Source of the DNA: Echinarachnius parma
Lineage: Eukaryota > Echinodermata > Echinoidea > Clypeasteroida > Echinarachniidae
DNA length: 64,000 bases
NCBI GenBank assembly: GCA_037951105.1
Contig: JBAMJV010003142.1
Coordinates: 50,184-114,183, forward strand
Direction: 5' to 3'
In this document: positions 10,200 through 21,660 of the stretch, one piece after another
How the letters are laid out: the number at the start of each line of letters is the position of its first letter
How positions within the stretch are numbered: the stretch's first letter is position 1
Notes under the pieces: model-generated
Told to the model about the DNA's origin: nothing
Database searches by the model: none
What the model saw: only the letters and a program-made list of their open reading frames with translations
Program-made: the position numbers and the translations under genes

Positions 10200-10740
10200 A
10201 CTGGCTTCAATTCAATAACCAGTCATCTTCTCTATCTATCCCTCTCCAAATTCAATTCAATAACCAGTCATCTTCTCTATCGATCCCTCTCCAAATTCAA
10301 TTCAATAAACAGTCATCTTTATAAATCTCTCGCTAACTGAAACATGTGTTTTTTTGGTCAATTTTGTGACGGCTAAAAATGGCCGGTGAATCAGTGGGTG
10401 TGTAGGTCGTGTTCCACTGTTGTGGTCCAGACGGTCATTTCCCACTTACTTCTTGTTTGACTGATGACATTGATCAATATTTGGGACAAAAATTGATAGA
10501 AAAAAGGGGACGATTCAAAGGGACATTGTTTTTTATTTTATGCTGACTGATTGTGCAGAATGATCGTGATCAATTTTGGGGGAAAATGAACAGAAAAGGG
10601 GGACAATTCAAAGGGAAATTGACTTTTTTTTATGCTGACTGATTTTGCAGACAAATCGTTTGACTGAACATGATCAATAATCGGACACAAATCAAAAGAA
10701 AAGGGAGACAATTCAAGGGGAATTTTAAAAAAAGATCAAT
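10200..10740. repeat. Two short tandem arrays
   Basis: 10200-10315: about 2-3 units of roughly 50 bp (AATTCAATTCAATAACCAGT...). 10475-10740: three or four diverged units around AAAAGGGGGACAATTCAAAG and TGCTGACTGATTTTGCAGAC, about 95 bp apart. Both intronic. Confidence 0.7.
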
Positions 10741-11151
10741 GCTGACTGGTTTTGCAGACTCGTCAAGAAATAGGGTTCTTTTAAAAGAATCATGTTGTAA
10801 AAGGGATCCAACATCTTGCATTAATTCATTTATTCAATATTTTATTTCACTAATCCATTCCAAGAATAATGTTCATTCGTTACTTCCATAATTATAAGAC
10901 ATTTATTGTGTCTAAAAAAGAGTGAAATCATGGGCAGAAGAGAGTGTGAATAATAGCAGAAACATAACATGCCTGTGATCTATATGTCACATTTGTCAAA
11001 CCATCTCTAGTATGACAGTGCAAGTTGTTCACCATCCAATCCAAGAGGGACGCCCTATCTAAAGTCACAAATGGCTCTACAACAGCAGTTTGTCCTTTTT
11101 GTGTAATTGCATTTGGGTGTCATGTATTTGTTTATTGGATTATGTGATTCA

Positions 11152-11345
11152 CAAGCTTGGTGATCCGTCTACAACCACATTTTACCAATTTAGTGTAATT
11201 CACTTGATCGGCGATCCTCTACAACCAGATTTTTCACCAATTTTGTGTAATTCACTTGATCGGCGATCCATCTACAACCAGATTTCACCAATTTTGTGTA
11301 ATTTACTTGATCGTTGATCTGTCTACCAACACATTTTACCCATTT
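11152..11345. repeat. Tandem array, units about 55 bp
   Basis: Four units of ACTTGATCGGCGATCCATCT plus ACAACCAGATTTCACCAATT and GTGTAATT, with small length changes. Confidence 0.8.
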
Positions 11346-11639
11346 GGGTAAAGTATAACAACATATACCATTGACCTTCTTAATTATCTGACCTGGCTGG
11401 GGGAATGGTTTATCCGATACTAGAGATCTGTCATCAATTGACACACATGTGTCGCTAATATAACATAGTTAATATATCACTATGTATAATACTGTATGAT
11501 ACAAATAAGTTTAGCACGAATGAACATGTGCGAACCGAATGCAAAACTGAACAACAAGGATGTCTTAATTTACATTTCATTTTCAGTTTGATGAGACATC
11601 TTGATTAATTAATTCCATTCCCTTCCCCTTACGCAGACA

Positions 11640-12310
11640 ATAGTGTAAATTAAATCACAGTTCAGACTATACATGTACATGTATAAACCGACTTTTCTCC
11701 CCTCCCTATTAAAAAGTTGATATTGACCAAAAAAAATGTTAATAAGTAATTATTATTTGTATGTATGACCATGGAAGTAGGAGTGTATGACATTAGACAG
11801 TTAGAAAATACTGCTGACAAATGTGGATCTACTAGTTCTAGAATTAACAAATTGCCGGCGCAATAAAATGAGAGTCGGTTTAATCCGGGCCTAAGCTCTC
11901 GATCCTAGCAGAATCCTTATCAAAGGATGATATTAACTGACTCTCACTTTGTGCATATTACAAATCACAGTTAGAAGTTAATCTGCCTCAGTTCAGACTT
12001 TTGTACACTGTTTAAATTTACATTTCCACTCTCCCTTTTTAAAGATACTTCGATCACCATAAATTTATATGAAAAAAACCCCACTAAATTTGATGTTGAC
12101 AAAGAGAAAGTAAATAAGAAATTATTATTTGTTTATATTACAATATAAAGTTAGAATATACTGCTGAAAAAAACTGTTTATCCATTAAAAAATGCCTGTA
12201 TAATATTAAAAATGAGAGGCAATGTATAGGGGTCTTAACTCCCAACCCTAGCAGAAACTTTAACAGAAACTAGCTGACTCTCAATTTTTGGTACATATAC
12301 AGTTAGAGCT
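11640..12310. repeat. Two-copy duplication, about 340 bp
   Basis: 11640-11960 and 11965-12310 share AATAAGTAATTATTATTTGT, the TAGAAAATACTGCTGA block and a CCTAGCAGAAxCxTTA end. The last motif also recurs near 29130 (inverted), 53670 and 57940, so the unit contains a dispersed repeat. Confidence 0.6.
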
Positions 12311-12660
12311 GGATATACCTTGGATTATATCTAATAAAGGACTAAAAAAAAAAAGAGAGAAAAGAGAGAGGGGATTGAATCATCGATCCAGTTGGGGAAG
12401 ATGAAATGACTAATTGATACCTATAAACCTTACCCTAACAGCTATATATCATACAATTTTTTTGGTTCCGACTATCGGAACAGTTTGACATTCTCAAAAT
12501 TCAATTTGCAGTATAATTAACCGACAGGAAATTTTGGGGGATAAAATATGCTTTGCACGAGGTTTGTGCGTCCCTCCAAAGAGCCGCCAAATTGAATGTG
12601 ACAAATTGGGTCCTGAATGGTTTGACCGAAAGCGTCGACCCTGGCAAAGACATACATGTA

Positions 12661-13262
12661 CTGTCGTCGGGTGAGAGTAAGAAGGGCGTTTAGTCAATTT
12701 GAGGATAAATTGAGTTCTGCTTACTCTTTTGTAGGCTCCAGCCCTCTCTATGTCAATGTCAAAAGTTCAAATAACTATTTCTAATTCTTGGAATATTTAT
12801 GGAAAGTTAAAAAGCGTAATTTTTTTTTAAAAATTGAGTTCTGCATACTATATTGTATGTCGGAGCCTTTTCTATGTCATGCCAAATGTTCAGGTTAATA
12901 TTATTATTTATCATTCTGGGAATATTTATGTAGGGGAAAAAAGAGTGAGAGAGTAAATTATGTTGTTAAATTGAGTTCTGTATACAACACTGTAGGCCCC
13001 AGCCTTCAATCTCTATGTCATGCAAAATGTTCAGGTTAATAATTATTTAAAACAATTTTATTTATTTATTTATTTGTATTATTATTATTTTGTATTTATT
13101 TATTTGTATTTATTTATTTTTTATTTTTTTTGGGGGGGGGCTACATTGTATTAAAGTTGGGTTTCTACAAGGCTCTCAAACTTTAAACGTGATTATCTCT
13201 GAAGTAAAAAAAAGCGACTTAATGCCCTTCTCTTCCTCAACCGGCGTTAAGAAGAATCGGTT
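12661..13262. mobile_element. Element bounded by GTCGTCGGGTGAGAGTAAGA-type ends
   Basis: The left end GTCGGGTGAGAGTAAGAAGG matches, inverted, the right end CTTCTCTTCCTCAACCGGCG. Inside, a unit beginning AAATTGAGTTCTGxxTACT is repeated three times. Related ends at 890-930, 19955, 56005-56270 and 61828-62660. Confidence 0.6.
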
Positions 13263-14250
13263 TGATCCCGTAACTGGAGTGCGACCCCGGTTGATTGGCT
13301 GGGGCAGACTGTAGGATGGTGACTAATAAACGTCAATTCACACTTTCTTTCCCACTACGGACTAGCCCCCTTTCGCACGTGCCTAAAATAAACTGCAACA
13401 AACGAGGTACATTGTATTGAAGTTTATGTAATGTCCATGTGTTGGAGTACCTATATAATTAACACAAAATACAGTATAAGGCATTATCTCCAACTGAAAC
13501 AAATGTCTTTATTCACCAAGTTTTTGATGATCCTTTCGTCTTCTTCAGGTTAACAAACAAAAGTAAAGTATTAAAGTGTATGTATACATGATTATAAAGC
13601 TAGCAAGGAAATTTTTAGCGTCTATATATCGCTAAGTGAAACGTTGTGTAGTAAACACTGTGAAATGCTCCGAAATCAGCATGACTACCACACACATACT
13701 GTTGAAATTAATACTAAACTTATACAGGACCCACCAAGTTTGCGTAGGCAGTGGGTTATCATATCTAGGCAATGTCTGTCTCACTGTACCAGGTACCCAG
13801 ACCTCGGCATTGAAAGCATGTCTATCTGAAGGACAATATTACTCAACTATACTTTAGTCTAATACAATCCATATCCAGGTCTGTCCCGAAAATACTCGGG
13901 CTAGGGTCTAGAATGTGTTTTCATACCAAAATCAAATCATGATAGTATTCCATGGGTGAATACAATCAAACTGTTTGTAGATTGGCAGCTAAAACTGAGA
14001 TCACTTTAAATTATACATACAATTTACATTAGTCATTAGTTCAAACAGACACCAAATATTTTACGGGTTGGCCCACTTCCTTAGAAGGGGGAGGCATAAA
14101 GATAACAAACAGAGCTGTATTGGATTCCGGACTCGAGACTGATTTTGATGGTCTCGTGACTCGGACTAGGAGCAGAGTCACAATGTAAAACAAAGGAGAA
14201 CATGCTAGTTCGTTGGGGACTCGGACTCCGAACTTGTGGACTCAACTACA
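13263..14250. other. Intron, mostly unique
   Basis: Contains CGAAAATACTCGGGCTAGGG at 13888-13910, part of the TTAACCC-ended family, and GACTCGGACT-type short repeats at 14130-14250. No exon seen. Confidence 0.5.
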
Positions 14251-14254
14251 GTCC

Positions 14255-14475
14255 GGGGCCCGTTTCATGAAAGGCTCTTAACTATGTTCGTACACAACCT
14301 TGGTATATAATTTTGACATTTACGGCAACATGTGTTGCATGAAAGCGTCTTCGCTATAATACTTCCAACCTAGCTCTTTGTGATCAGAACAAACGCCATG
14401 GGTACGTTCGAGATCAGTCACAGTCACGCGACAGTTAAGACAGTCTTAGCTAAGATCCTTTCATGAAACAGGTCC
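14255..14475. mobile_element. GGGCCCGTTTCATGAAAGG MITE
   Basis: Inverted ends GGGGCCCGTTTCATGAAAGG and CCTTTCATGAAACAGGTCC about 220 bp apart, AT-rich interior without coding potential. One copy in the window. Confidence 0.75.
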
Positions 14476-14569
14476 TGATAATAAAATGGGTGTCTTTTAG
14501 TCGGGCACTTTATTTGTTCGTTGGCAGAGAGCAGACGAAGCAAAAGGCCTGGTGACCGGGTCAACTCAC

Positions 14570-14723
14570 CTTTCCCAGGTTGAAGGAGCAGAGTCTCGCC
14601 TTGGGTCCAAACTGCCACTGGCACTGCTGGTCAGCGCTGAAAAGCTCCCCGGGGAGTTGAGTAGGGAACTGGTGTTCGGCTATCCCCACCGGCTCATCCC
14701 AGGTGCAGGCGGCTCGATCAGTC
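14570..14723 (-). CDS. ADAMTS16/18: ADAMTS exon: disintegrin-like domain start
   Basis: 154 nt, completing Arg and ending in phase 0 at AAG/GTGAG. It encodes CTWDEPVGIA, QLPGELFSADQQCQWQFGP and LCSFNLGK. LPGE followed by QCQWQFG is the standard entry to the ADAMTS disintegrin-like domain. The 45-nt start of the exon, with its acceptor, is repeated twice upstream at 14872-14916 and 15071-15115. Confidence 0.95.
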
Positions 14724-14871
14724 CTATAGGAACAAAGACATGAATGTTCACTTTTCACTGGATAAACAATTCTTTTTCTCTGAAATTATCATTTAGAAGA
14801 ATCTTACAATGATATCAATGGTACGTGACTTAAGTTTCAAATATCACCTTATAGGAAAAAACCTAATGAAA

Positions 14872-14916
14872 GCTATCCCCACTGGCTCATCCCAGGTGCA
14901 GGCTGCTCAATCAGTC
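14872..14916 (-). pseudogene. Duplicate 5' end of the disintegrin exon, with stop
   Basis: 45-nt copy of the start of exon 14570-14723, including an AG acceptor. In the parent frame the fourth codon reads TGA where the parent has CGA. It is one unit of a tandem array with a period of about 193-199 bp. Confidence 0.8.
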
Positions 14917-15070
14917 CTGTTCAAACCAAGCCATAAATGTTCACTTTTTCACTAGATAAACAGTGGTAATTCCTTTTCTCTGAAACTGTAACTTAGAAGA
15001 ATCTTACAATGACATCAATGGTACATGACTGAAGTCTCGAATATCACCCAATAGGAAAAACCTAATGAAA

Positions 15071-15115
15071 GCTATCCCCACCGGCTCATCCCAGGTGCAG
15101 GCTGCTCGATCAGTC
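15071..15115 (-). pseudogene. Second duplicate 5' end of the disintegrin exon
   Basis: 45-nt copy with CGA intact and an acceptor CCAACAG that looks better than the parent CCTATAG. It then runs into intron-like sequence (AIAFIRF in frame) with no clear donor, so it probably acts at most as a decoy acceptor. Confidence 0.75.
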
Positions 15116-15339
15116 CTGTTGGAACCAGGCCAGGCAAACACCCACGTGTTGTAGTGTTCTGTTCACTTTTAGTTTTGTTAAGTTTTTATTTTATTTTTTA
15201 AACCAACTGTGATAGATGTACAGGTATTTTGAGTCGAGTGGTCACACAAATCGCAGACACAACAGGGACACAGCAACACAGGTGGGAAACGGGGACAGGA
15301 AATATAAAACAGTGCCATGTGGGTATCAAGTGACGTGCT

Positions 15340-15530
15340 CGGGGAAAATACCCTTTTGTCTTTTTACGACAGCCCCAAAATTGCTCATTTTCATTTGTGG
15401 TAAAATAAATAGATTCCTTTTCACCTAGGCTTAATATATTCAACAGAAGAAAAACCTTTGGTCTTTTTACGACAGCCCCAAAATTGCTAATTTTCATGAT
15501 TTGTGGTAAAAATAAATATAGTGTTTTTCA
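15340..15530. repeat. Two-copy tandem repeat
   Basis: CTTTTTACGACAGCCCCAAA plus ATTGCTxATTTTCAT and a GTGGTAAAATAAATA block, twice about 115 bp apart. Confidence 0.8.
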
Positions 15531-15736
15531 CCTGATATAACATTGGTTCTCTGGTCTGTATTATGTTACGGAACCTGTTTATAGAGGTCGCCTGTTTTTC
15601 AGTGGCCACTTTTCTTGCTTCCCTTTAAATGGTCAAAGTACACAGGTTTGACTGTACAATGTTATGGAATCTGTCTAAATAGGTCACCTGTCCACAAATG
15701 ACATAGCTATGTTGTTTTTCCTTTTACATGTGATCA

Positions 15737-16150
15737 CTATAGAGTACAGAAGCCATGACTTCATAAAAATCCTTTTTTAGAATTTTCAAATTTGAACTTC
15801 ATATTCAAAAAGAGCATAACAAATAATGTCTAAATACTGAAAATCAATTGAATATGTTAAGTATTGGCTGAGATATGCCCATCCAAATGAATTTTACTAC
15901 AAAGGGCAATCAGTGTTATAGTGCACTGGTTCATAAAGTTATTAACCAGTGCACTATAATACTGATTGCCTATTGGAAACAAAAATCATTCGGATGGGCA
16001 TATCTCAGCCAATACTTAACATATTCAATTGATTTTCAGTATTTAGACATTATTTGTTATGCTCTTTTTGAAAATGAAGTTCAAATTTGACAATTCTAAA
16101 AATAGATGTTTATGACATCATAGATGACATCACACTTCACCACTCTATAG
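15737..16150. mobile_element. Palindromic MITE, CTATAGAGT-ended (copy 2)
   Basis: Ends CTATAGAGT and ACTCTATAG. The arms AATACTGAAAATCAATTGAA and GGCTGAGATATGCCCATCC are mirrored around GGTTCATAAAGTTATTAACC. Together with copy 1 (3568-3930) it defines a family of roughly 370-410 bp. Confidence 0.85.
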
Positions 16151-16183
16151 GCAGGTTTGACTGTACCAGTGGTATTCAATTAA

Positions 16184-16280
16184 GAGAAAGTCGTTGACTG
16201 CTCCTACTGCATGATGACCACTGGAAGCGTCCACTGCACTGTGTCCCGAGAGTATGGGGGACATGATGTCCACTCCAGAC
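16184..16280 (-). pseudogene. Partial duplicate of the zinc-motif exon
   Basis: Matches the 3' half of exon 16504-16641 (the segment encoding IMSPTL and SGH, plus flank), but the GTAAAC donor has become CTTAATTG and the 5' half, including the third zinc histidine, is absent. Confidence 0.75.
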
Positions 16281-16291
16281 AAATGGAACCT

Positions 16292-16403
16292 GTCTACAGA
16301 GGTCATCCGTCTACAGAGGTCATCCGTCTACAGAGGTCATCCGTCTACAGAGGTCATCCGTCTACAGAGGTCATCCGTCTACAGAGGTCATCCGTCTACA
16401 GAT
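16292..16403. repeat. 17-bp minisatellite GTCTACAGAGGTCATCC
   Basis: Between six and seven near-perfect head-to-tail units, lying between the decayed exon copy at 16184-16280 and the real exon at 16504-16641. Confidence 0.95.
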
Positions 16404-16503
16404 GCCATAGCTATCTTGTTTCCCCTCAGGTGGTCAAAGTACTGTCTAAGTATTACTGTAATGGTATTTAATTCAGACCCAGTTACAGAAATGTTTTGTT
16501 TAC

Positions 16504-16641
16504 CTGAGAAAGTCATTGAGACTGCTCCTACTGCATGATGACCACTGGAAGCGTCCACTATGTCCAGAGAGTGTGGGTGACATGATGTCCCCTCCCGACT
16601 TCCTGCAGGTATTGCCATCACCGTCATGCACCATGCCAAAA
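16504..16641 (-). CDS. ADAMTS16/18: ADAMTS exon: end of catalytic domain (third zinc His, Met-turn)
   Basis: 138 nt. It completes Ser and continues FGMVHDGDGNTC, supplying the third zinc-binding histidine and the Asp of the HExxHxxGxxHD signature, then DIMSPTL, the Met-turn region, and FQWSSCSRSSLNDFL. The donor (CAG/GTAAAC) splits an Arg codon. A decayed partial copy lacking the donor is at 16184-16280. Confidence 0.96.
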
Positions 16642-16784
16642 CTACAGAGCAAAGGAATAATAATATCATTAATATGATGATAGTGATTATGACAATAGTG
16701 ATTATGATAATAATTATAACAAAATAATAATAATACTTATAATAATTTGAAAATAAATGAAGTAAGGCCATGAAAAATAAATGG

Positions 16785-17035
16785 TTGGATTGGCGTAACC
16801 CGCCCGCCCCTAAAAAATACCGGCGCTAATGCACGCCGACCCTAGAGGTTTTTTCTGAATTTTTTGTTTGTTTTAATAATAATAAAAAATAAATAAATAA
16901 AAAATTGCAATAGAATTTGCAATTGCGATGTGTTATGTGTGTGTTTTTGTGTATTTGTGCGAAGAAAAAAAAAAAAGAAAAAAAAATCCCTACCGACCTA
17001 CCCTAATTTTTGGTTGCCCATTACGCCAATCAAAC
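16785..17035. mobile_element. ATTGGCGTAA-ended element
   Basis: Left GGATTGGCGTAACCC, right GCCCATTACGCCAATC, with A/T-rich tracts between. Probably a short MITE. Confidence 0.5.
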
Positions 17036-17796
17036 AATTTTTTTTTTTGGCCTAATGATAATACTACTACTAATAATAACAGCAACAAAAATAGCAAGAA
17101 GACTTGTTAGACGAGTACATTTAACTCATACAGCTCCGAATGTACTCATGTCTTGAGAAGTGCTCCTATAATGTTATTATTCCAGCCAATCATACAGAGA
17201 ATATGTGGTGTTACTGAAATCATTACCTCGTATAGAGTTCATTGAACTCTTTCTCCATTTTAAATTTTAATCAAAATAGGTATGAACAAGCACATGCCCT
17301 TCAAATTTTAAATGAAGAGAAAAACAGGTGTATTAGTGATGAAAGTAAGCTTTACATTTTGTTCAAAACTGATCAGTTTACCCTGTTGAAAAGTGGAATT
17401 ACTTAACATCCCTTTCATTAAGGTTAAAGTAGCCTTGAGGAAAGTAAAATCAATCTAAAATATTCCACAGCAAGACTTATTAAGATTATTGACATACTTA
17501 GGAGTGTGAAAAGTATACATATATATTTTGAGAATGATTTGTACCAAGATAACACAATTAAGACACGAGTCTGTCAATCAAGATTGATCTCCTTTTCACA
17601 TTAGTTTCCTTATAATACAATCCTACAGCACTAATTAAAACTTAACAGTAATTAAAGAGTAAATCACTAATATTTTTGTACAATGTAACGTTTGCTATTA
17701 TGAATGAAAACAAAATATATAAAACATGTCGGGGGCTGCAAACAAGTTTCAATGAATAACATTACATGACAGATGCCCCACAAACAAACTTTAGTG

Positions 17797-17888
17797 TTAA
17801 CCCATACAAGACTATTTCATTACAGTATAACATGTATTCACCATAGACACCAGCCAGAGTCTTTTTAGGACCAGCGCTGAATGGGTTA
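17797..17888. mobile_element. TTAACCC...GGGTTAA mini-MITE
   Basis: About 92 bp with ends TTAACCCATACAAGACT and a right end GCTGAATGGGTTAA. Copies at 22065-22146, 33359-33451 and 56560-56659. TTAA plus CCC/GGG termini fit piggyBac-type elements. Confidence 0.55.
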
Positions 17889-17984
17889 AATCAACTCGTC
17901 CCACTAATGTTTTTTAAATCAGTGGAAATTTAGTGGCCTGAACCTCAATTTGATTGGCCCTGGTTCAGCATACCAGTGCTATTA

Positions 17985-18055
17985 TAATTATGTAAAGCGC
18001 TTAGAGATGATTCATATTACAAACTATATAAATCAAAACGTTATCATTATTCTAA
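17985..18055 (+). repeat. LINE/SINE-type 3' tail
   Basis: TGTAAAGCGCTTAGAGATGA then a TATATAAATCxAAA and ATTATT tail. The same block is at 41081-41163 (plus) and 32060-32140 (minus). This resembles CR1/L2-type 3' ends. Confidence 0.4.
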
Positions 18056-18149
18056 TTTTGGGTATACCAGGAAGAGTATCCTCATGACCAGCGCTGAACG
18101 GGTTAAATGAGCTCGTCCCAGCGGGCGCAGAAGCCCTCACCTGTCTGAC

Positions 18150-18620
18150 TAACACTATCCTACAGGAAGTTCAACATGTCAAACATACCATTCCCATCGT
18201 AATGGTAATTCCATATTCTTATTTCAGGGGTAACAATGGCTTAGCTTGCGTGTTCACATTATCGTTTGAAACAACATTTATATGTTATCATATATGAGTA
18301 TTTTCCCTCCAAACATACCCATGAAGTAACCTTTTATTAAAAAACGTACTGGAAGTTCGGCATGTCAAACATATACCATTCCCATCGTAATGGTAATTCC
18401 ATATTCTTATTTCAGGGGTAACAATGGCTTAGCTTGAGTGTTCACATTATTGTTTGAAACAACGTTTGTATGATATCATACATGAGTATATATTTTCCCG
18501 CCAAACATATGTGTGAAGTAAGTTTTCATAAACTCTCATACTGGAAGTTCAGCATGTCAAACATATACATGTACCATTCCGTTGTAATGCAAATTTCATA
18601 TTCTTATGTCATCATCGTTC
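18150..18620. repeat. Tandem array, units about 188 bp
   Basis: Three units start near 18164, 18352 and 18541 (GGAAGTTCxxCATGTCAAAC, CCATTCCCATCGTAATGGTA, AGGGGTAACAATGGCTTAGC), with a diverged remnant near 18900-18960. Confidence 0.8.
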
Positions 18621-19089
18621 AAAAACGTTTGTATGATGTTTGTCATAATACATTGATTCCATGATCGAGCGCATGTGTGTGCACCCATTTGTGATGACTG
18701 TGCACTGTTTCCTGAAATTGTATATAATTATGGCTGCATGCACAATATAACTATTTTAATGCATCGCGCAGACCGGCATATAATTACAAACGATAGTCTG
18801 ATTGGCACATAAAGAATCATTATAAACTAAATTACAGTATTAATGTCGTAATAAAAAAATGACATATAGAGACAAATGATATATGACACATTGTTCAAAC
18901 ATTATTTCAAACAACAATGTGAACAGGTCCCTAAATGTAATGGAAATTCCATATTTTTGGCACTATATTGCTTGTTCTGCAAAATCAATTCATGATTCAT
19001 GATCAAGTCTAAGGGGATTAGTTGGTGGTGGTTGTTCAACTTTTATAATAATGTTTAGAGGCAAAGTTCTATTTTGATTCATTTCAAAG

Positions 19090-19575
19090 TACAGCGTGTT
19101 CACACACAAACATTTTTCATCCTGAAACGTTGTATAAAGAATCATGATTAACGAAACTAACGAGCGTTCACACACACAAAAACAAGATCCCAAAACAGCT
19201 GCAACAAAACATCGTACAGGTGCGCAGTTTGCTACTGCGCAGGTGTGGTGTCTTTTTTCTGTCTGCTGTCAATCTGTGAGCGAGCGCAAATCTGAGTGAA
19301 GTAACACGCGGTCATGCTAAGCCCCGCCCAGTTATACCGTTGTCGTATAACCTTGGAGTCGCCGAGCGTTCACAAACAGAACGAGCGTGATTCTTTAGTC
19401 AGCTCTAGTTCGAAACGATGCTCAAACCCCTGTTTCGCTAATCATGATTCTTTATACGACGTATCGTTAGAGAGCGTTCATACACACAATTTCCATCGTA
19501 AAGCTAGTCGAGAGCTGACTAGCTAGTCAGCTCTCGACTAGCTATATGATGACATTTTTGTGTGTGAACACGGGG
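19090..19575. mobile_element. GTGTTCACACACAAA-ended element with internal palindrome
   Basis: Outer inverted ends GTGTTCACACACAAACATTT and ATTTTTGTGTGTGAACAC; inside are several GAGCGTTCACACAC copies and ATCATGATT/GTATAAAGA blocks in both orientations. A perfect 42-bp palindrome lies at 19502-19543. Confidence 0.65.
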
Positions 19576-20058
19576 GTATACTCCTTCGCCAAAATCAATG
19601 CATAAATCAAGTCTGCTCTGATGCTTTTATGATAATGTTTAGAGGCAAACTACTTATTCAATTTATTTGAAAGCCTACATTTGAAACTGTCACAGGGTCA
19701 TGATATACCAATAATAGTTTCAGCTTATGATAATACTGCAAAAGAGGTGTATTTGCATGTCAAGCAAATAATATACGACACTAGTCTCTCATTATATAGC
19801 AACATCATATAACCCACATTAATGACTTTGTTACAACAAATGTTGTTATATCAGGGTTTAAAAAGCCATATATTATGAATAACATTTGTTTTTGGATCGC
19901 ATTAATTACTTCAAAAAAATAAAACTGTATTCTTTATGTTGTTGGTTAGTACTGAGTGAGAAGGGCATTAATTCAATTAAGGGTGCTTGGGGATAATTTT
20001 GTATCTTATAATGTGGTAAATAAAATTGAACCTACTATTTATCATTATTGTGTATTAC

Positions 20059-20164
20059 CTGTGACCTGATTCATGTGCTACAGTGAAGGCCAACCCCAGA
20101 CCTGTATCCTCATTGATGGTACAACTCCTGTATTTGCTGCACATTCCCCCGATCGGAGCAAAAC
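20059..20164 (-). CDS. ADAMTS16/18: ADAMTS exon: catalytic domain with first half of zinc motif
   Basis: 106 nt with split codons at both ends. It encodes [35 protein letters not shown] and two bases of Ser. The last residues are the HExxH core of the metzincin zinc site: two histidine ligands and the catalytic glutamate. The third histidine lies in the next exon, so an intron interrupts the active-site motif right after HESGH. Confidence 0.96.
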
Positions 20165-20447
20165 CTGCACAAATAAAATTCAGTAAAATAGTGACAGTAA
20201 TATTTGGGTTTGGTTGAAATTTACTAACTTTAAATAAAATGCTTTAGCTTGATCAAAATTAATATTGGACAAGCTTCATTACGATTTAAAAGGGAACTTA
20301 AATTTGAAATGATATGAAACATTTTCTCTAAATATTGATTAATATGGTCAGGTAACAACATTGCCATCTTTGTCACGATCATCTCAATCACTGTAGCCAT
20401 CATCATCGTCATCATCGTCGTCATCCTCATTGTCATTGTCACCATCA

Positions 20448-20612
20448 TCATCATCATCATCATCACCATCATCACCATCACCATCACCATCACCATCACC
20501 ATCACCATCACCATCACCATCACCATCACCATCACCATCACCATCACCATCACCATCACCATCACCATCACCATCACCATCACCATCACCATCACCATCA
20601 CCACCACCACCA
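20448..20612. repeat. CACCAT hexanucleotide microsatellite
   Basis: About 23 near-perfect units with CAT-rich shoulders. Both strands are open in several frames, producing artefactual Ser-Pro, Met-Val and Asp-Gly polymer frames. Confidence 0.97.
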
Positions 20613-20662
20613 TCACTAACAACCAACCACCAACCACCACCATCATCAGGATGATATGTTAC

Positions 20663-20822
20663 CTAGTGTATCACAGGGCTCATTCTTCCAGGAGCAGATG
20701 TCTTTGCCTGTGAGGAGGATGGAGTGGTCATGGTGAGTGCCATTAGGAGTGGTCAGCGTGGACTGCCATTGGCAGAAGCTGTTGAGTGACCGGTCAGCAT
20801 GATGAGAGATGGACAACCCAGG
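20663..20822 (-). CDS. ADAMTS16/18: ADAMTS exon: catalytic domain, part 3
   Basis: 160 nt, entering in phase 0 and leaving in phase 1. It starts PGLSISHHADRSLNSFCQWQ and ends CSWKNEPCDTL, both near-identical to vertebrate ADAMTS16/18, including the catalytic-domain cysteines. A long CACCAT microsatellite sits in the intron about 50 bp past its donor. Confidence 0.95.
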
Positions 20823-21486
20823 CTAGCCAGCAAAAAAATACAGAAGAAAATACTTTAATATTCCATTCATATTTGTGGTTTATCATGGTTTATCATTACT
20901 CAATTTTTTCATAAGTAGACAACTAATACAAATTCTTAAAAAGCTTTCCGTTATATTTTTATCATGCATTTGACCATTGACCACGGAAACTGGGAAGTTG
21001 TGTAAAAAGTCTATGGGGATTTCAGAATCTCGTAGTGAACGGGTTAAATCTACTTGTAGAGCCTATATTCCTCTAATTTGACAATTTTTCAATAATCAAA
21101 TCCCATTTTCCTCATGTCCAGGTATCATAAATCATTTATAATTGAATGCAATAAAAACATGCATTAAATGTATATGGATGTTGCTTGAGAAAAACACTGA
21201 TTTATTCAAATCTCTAATAGAAATGTTGATAAAGCAAATACAAACATTTCACTGTCTCATATAGGGCACAATGCCTACTGAGCTCTGCACCTTAATAAAT
21301 TTAGATACAGTGTTTAACCTTTGCATGGATTTCAACCCATTCAAAACTACTTAGTATTTGATTTTTTGGTATAACAAGCTTTTGCAGAAAATTCATGCTT
21401 CAAAAAGTCATGGGCTATGTAAGTATAAGTGAGAATGGAAACATTCCCCAAGTAGAGCTCTTGTTGGCTACTGTTGCCATGGTTAC

Positions 21487-21570
21487 CTGATCATCCTCCA
21501 GTAGGAGGAGACTGACGAGGATCATGTTGATGGTGTGGCCCAGCGAGGAGTCTCGGAACAGCTTCAGAAC
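21487..21570 (-). CDS. ADAMTS16/18: ADAMTS exon: catalytic domain, part 2
   Basis: 84 nt, exactly 28 codons, phase 0 at both ends. It begins VLKLFRDSS and ends LLLLEDDQ, matching the second helix and the ILLEDEQ-like strand of vertebrate ADAMTS16/18. The acceptor is a weak-looking ATACTAG. A short copy of the exon start with a better-looking acceptor (TTTGCCAG) lies 111 bp upstream in the transcript at about 21661-21681. Confidence 0.92.
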
Positions 21571-21660
21571 CTAGTATGCAAGAACAATAATAATCATAAT
21601 AATAATGATGATAATAGTACAAATATCAACAAATACTGGTACCTAATATGACTGAACATA

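Larger units (their letters stand above)
14679..15115. repeat. Exon-plus-intron tandem array, period 193-199 bp
   Basis: Three units, each with 45 nt of exon start, its acceptor and about 150 bp of intron (TTCACTTTTxCACTxGATAAAC, GAATCTTACAATGAxATCAA). Confidence 0.85.

Noticed and set aside
20230..20654. Long open frames rich in Met-Val, Asp-Gly or Ser-Pro
   Set aside because: All come from the CACCAT microsatellite, which is open in several frames on both strands; no protein-like flanks.
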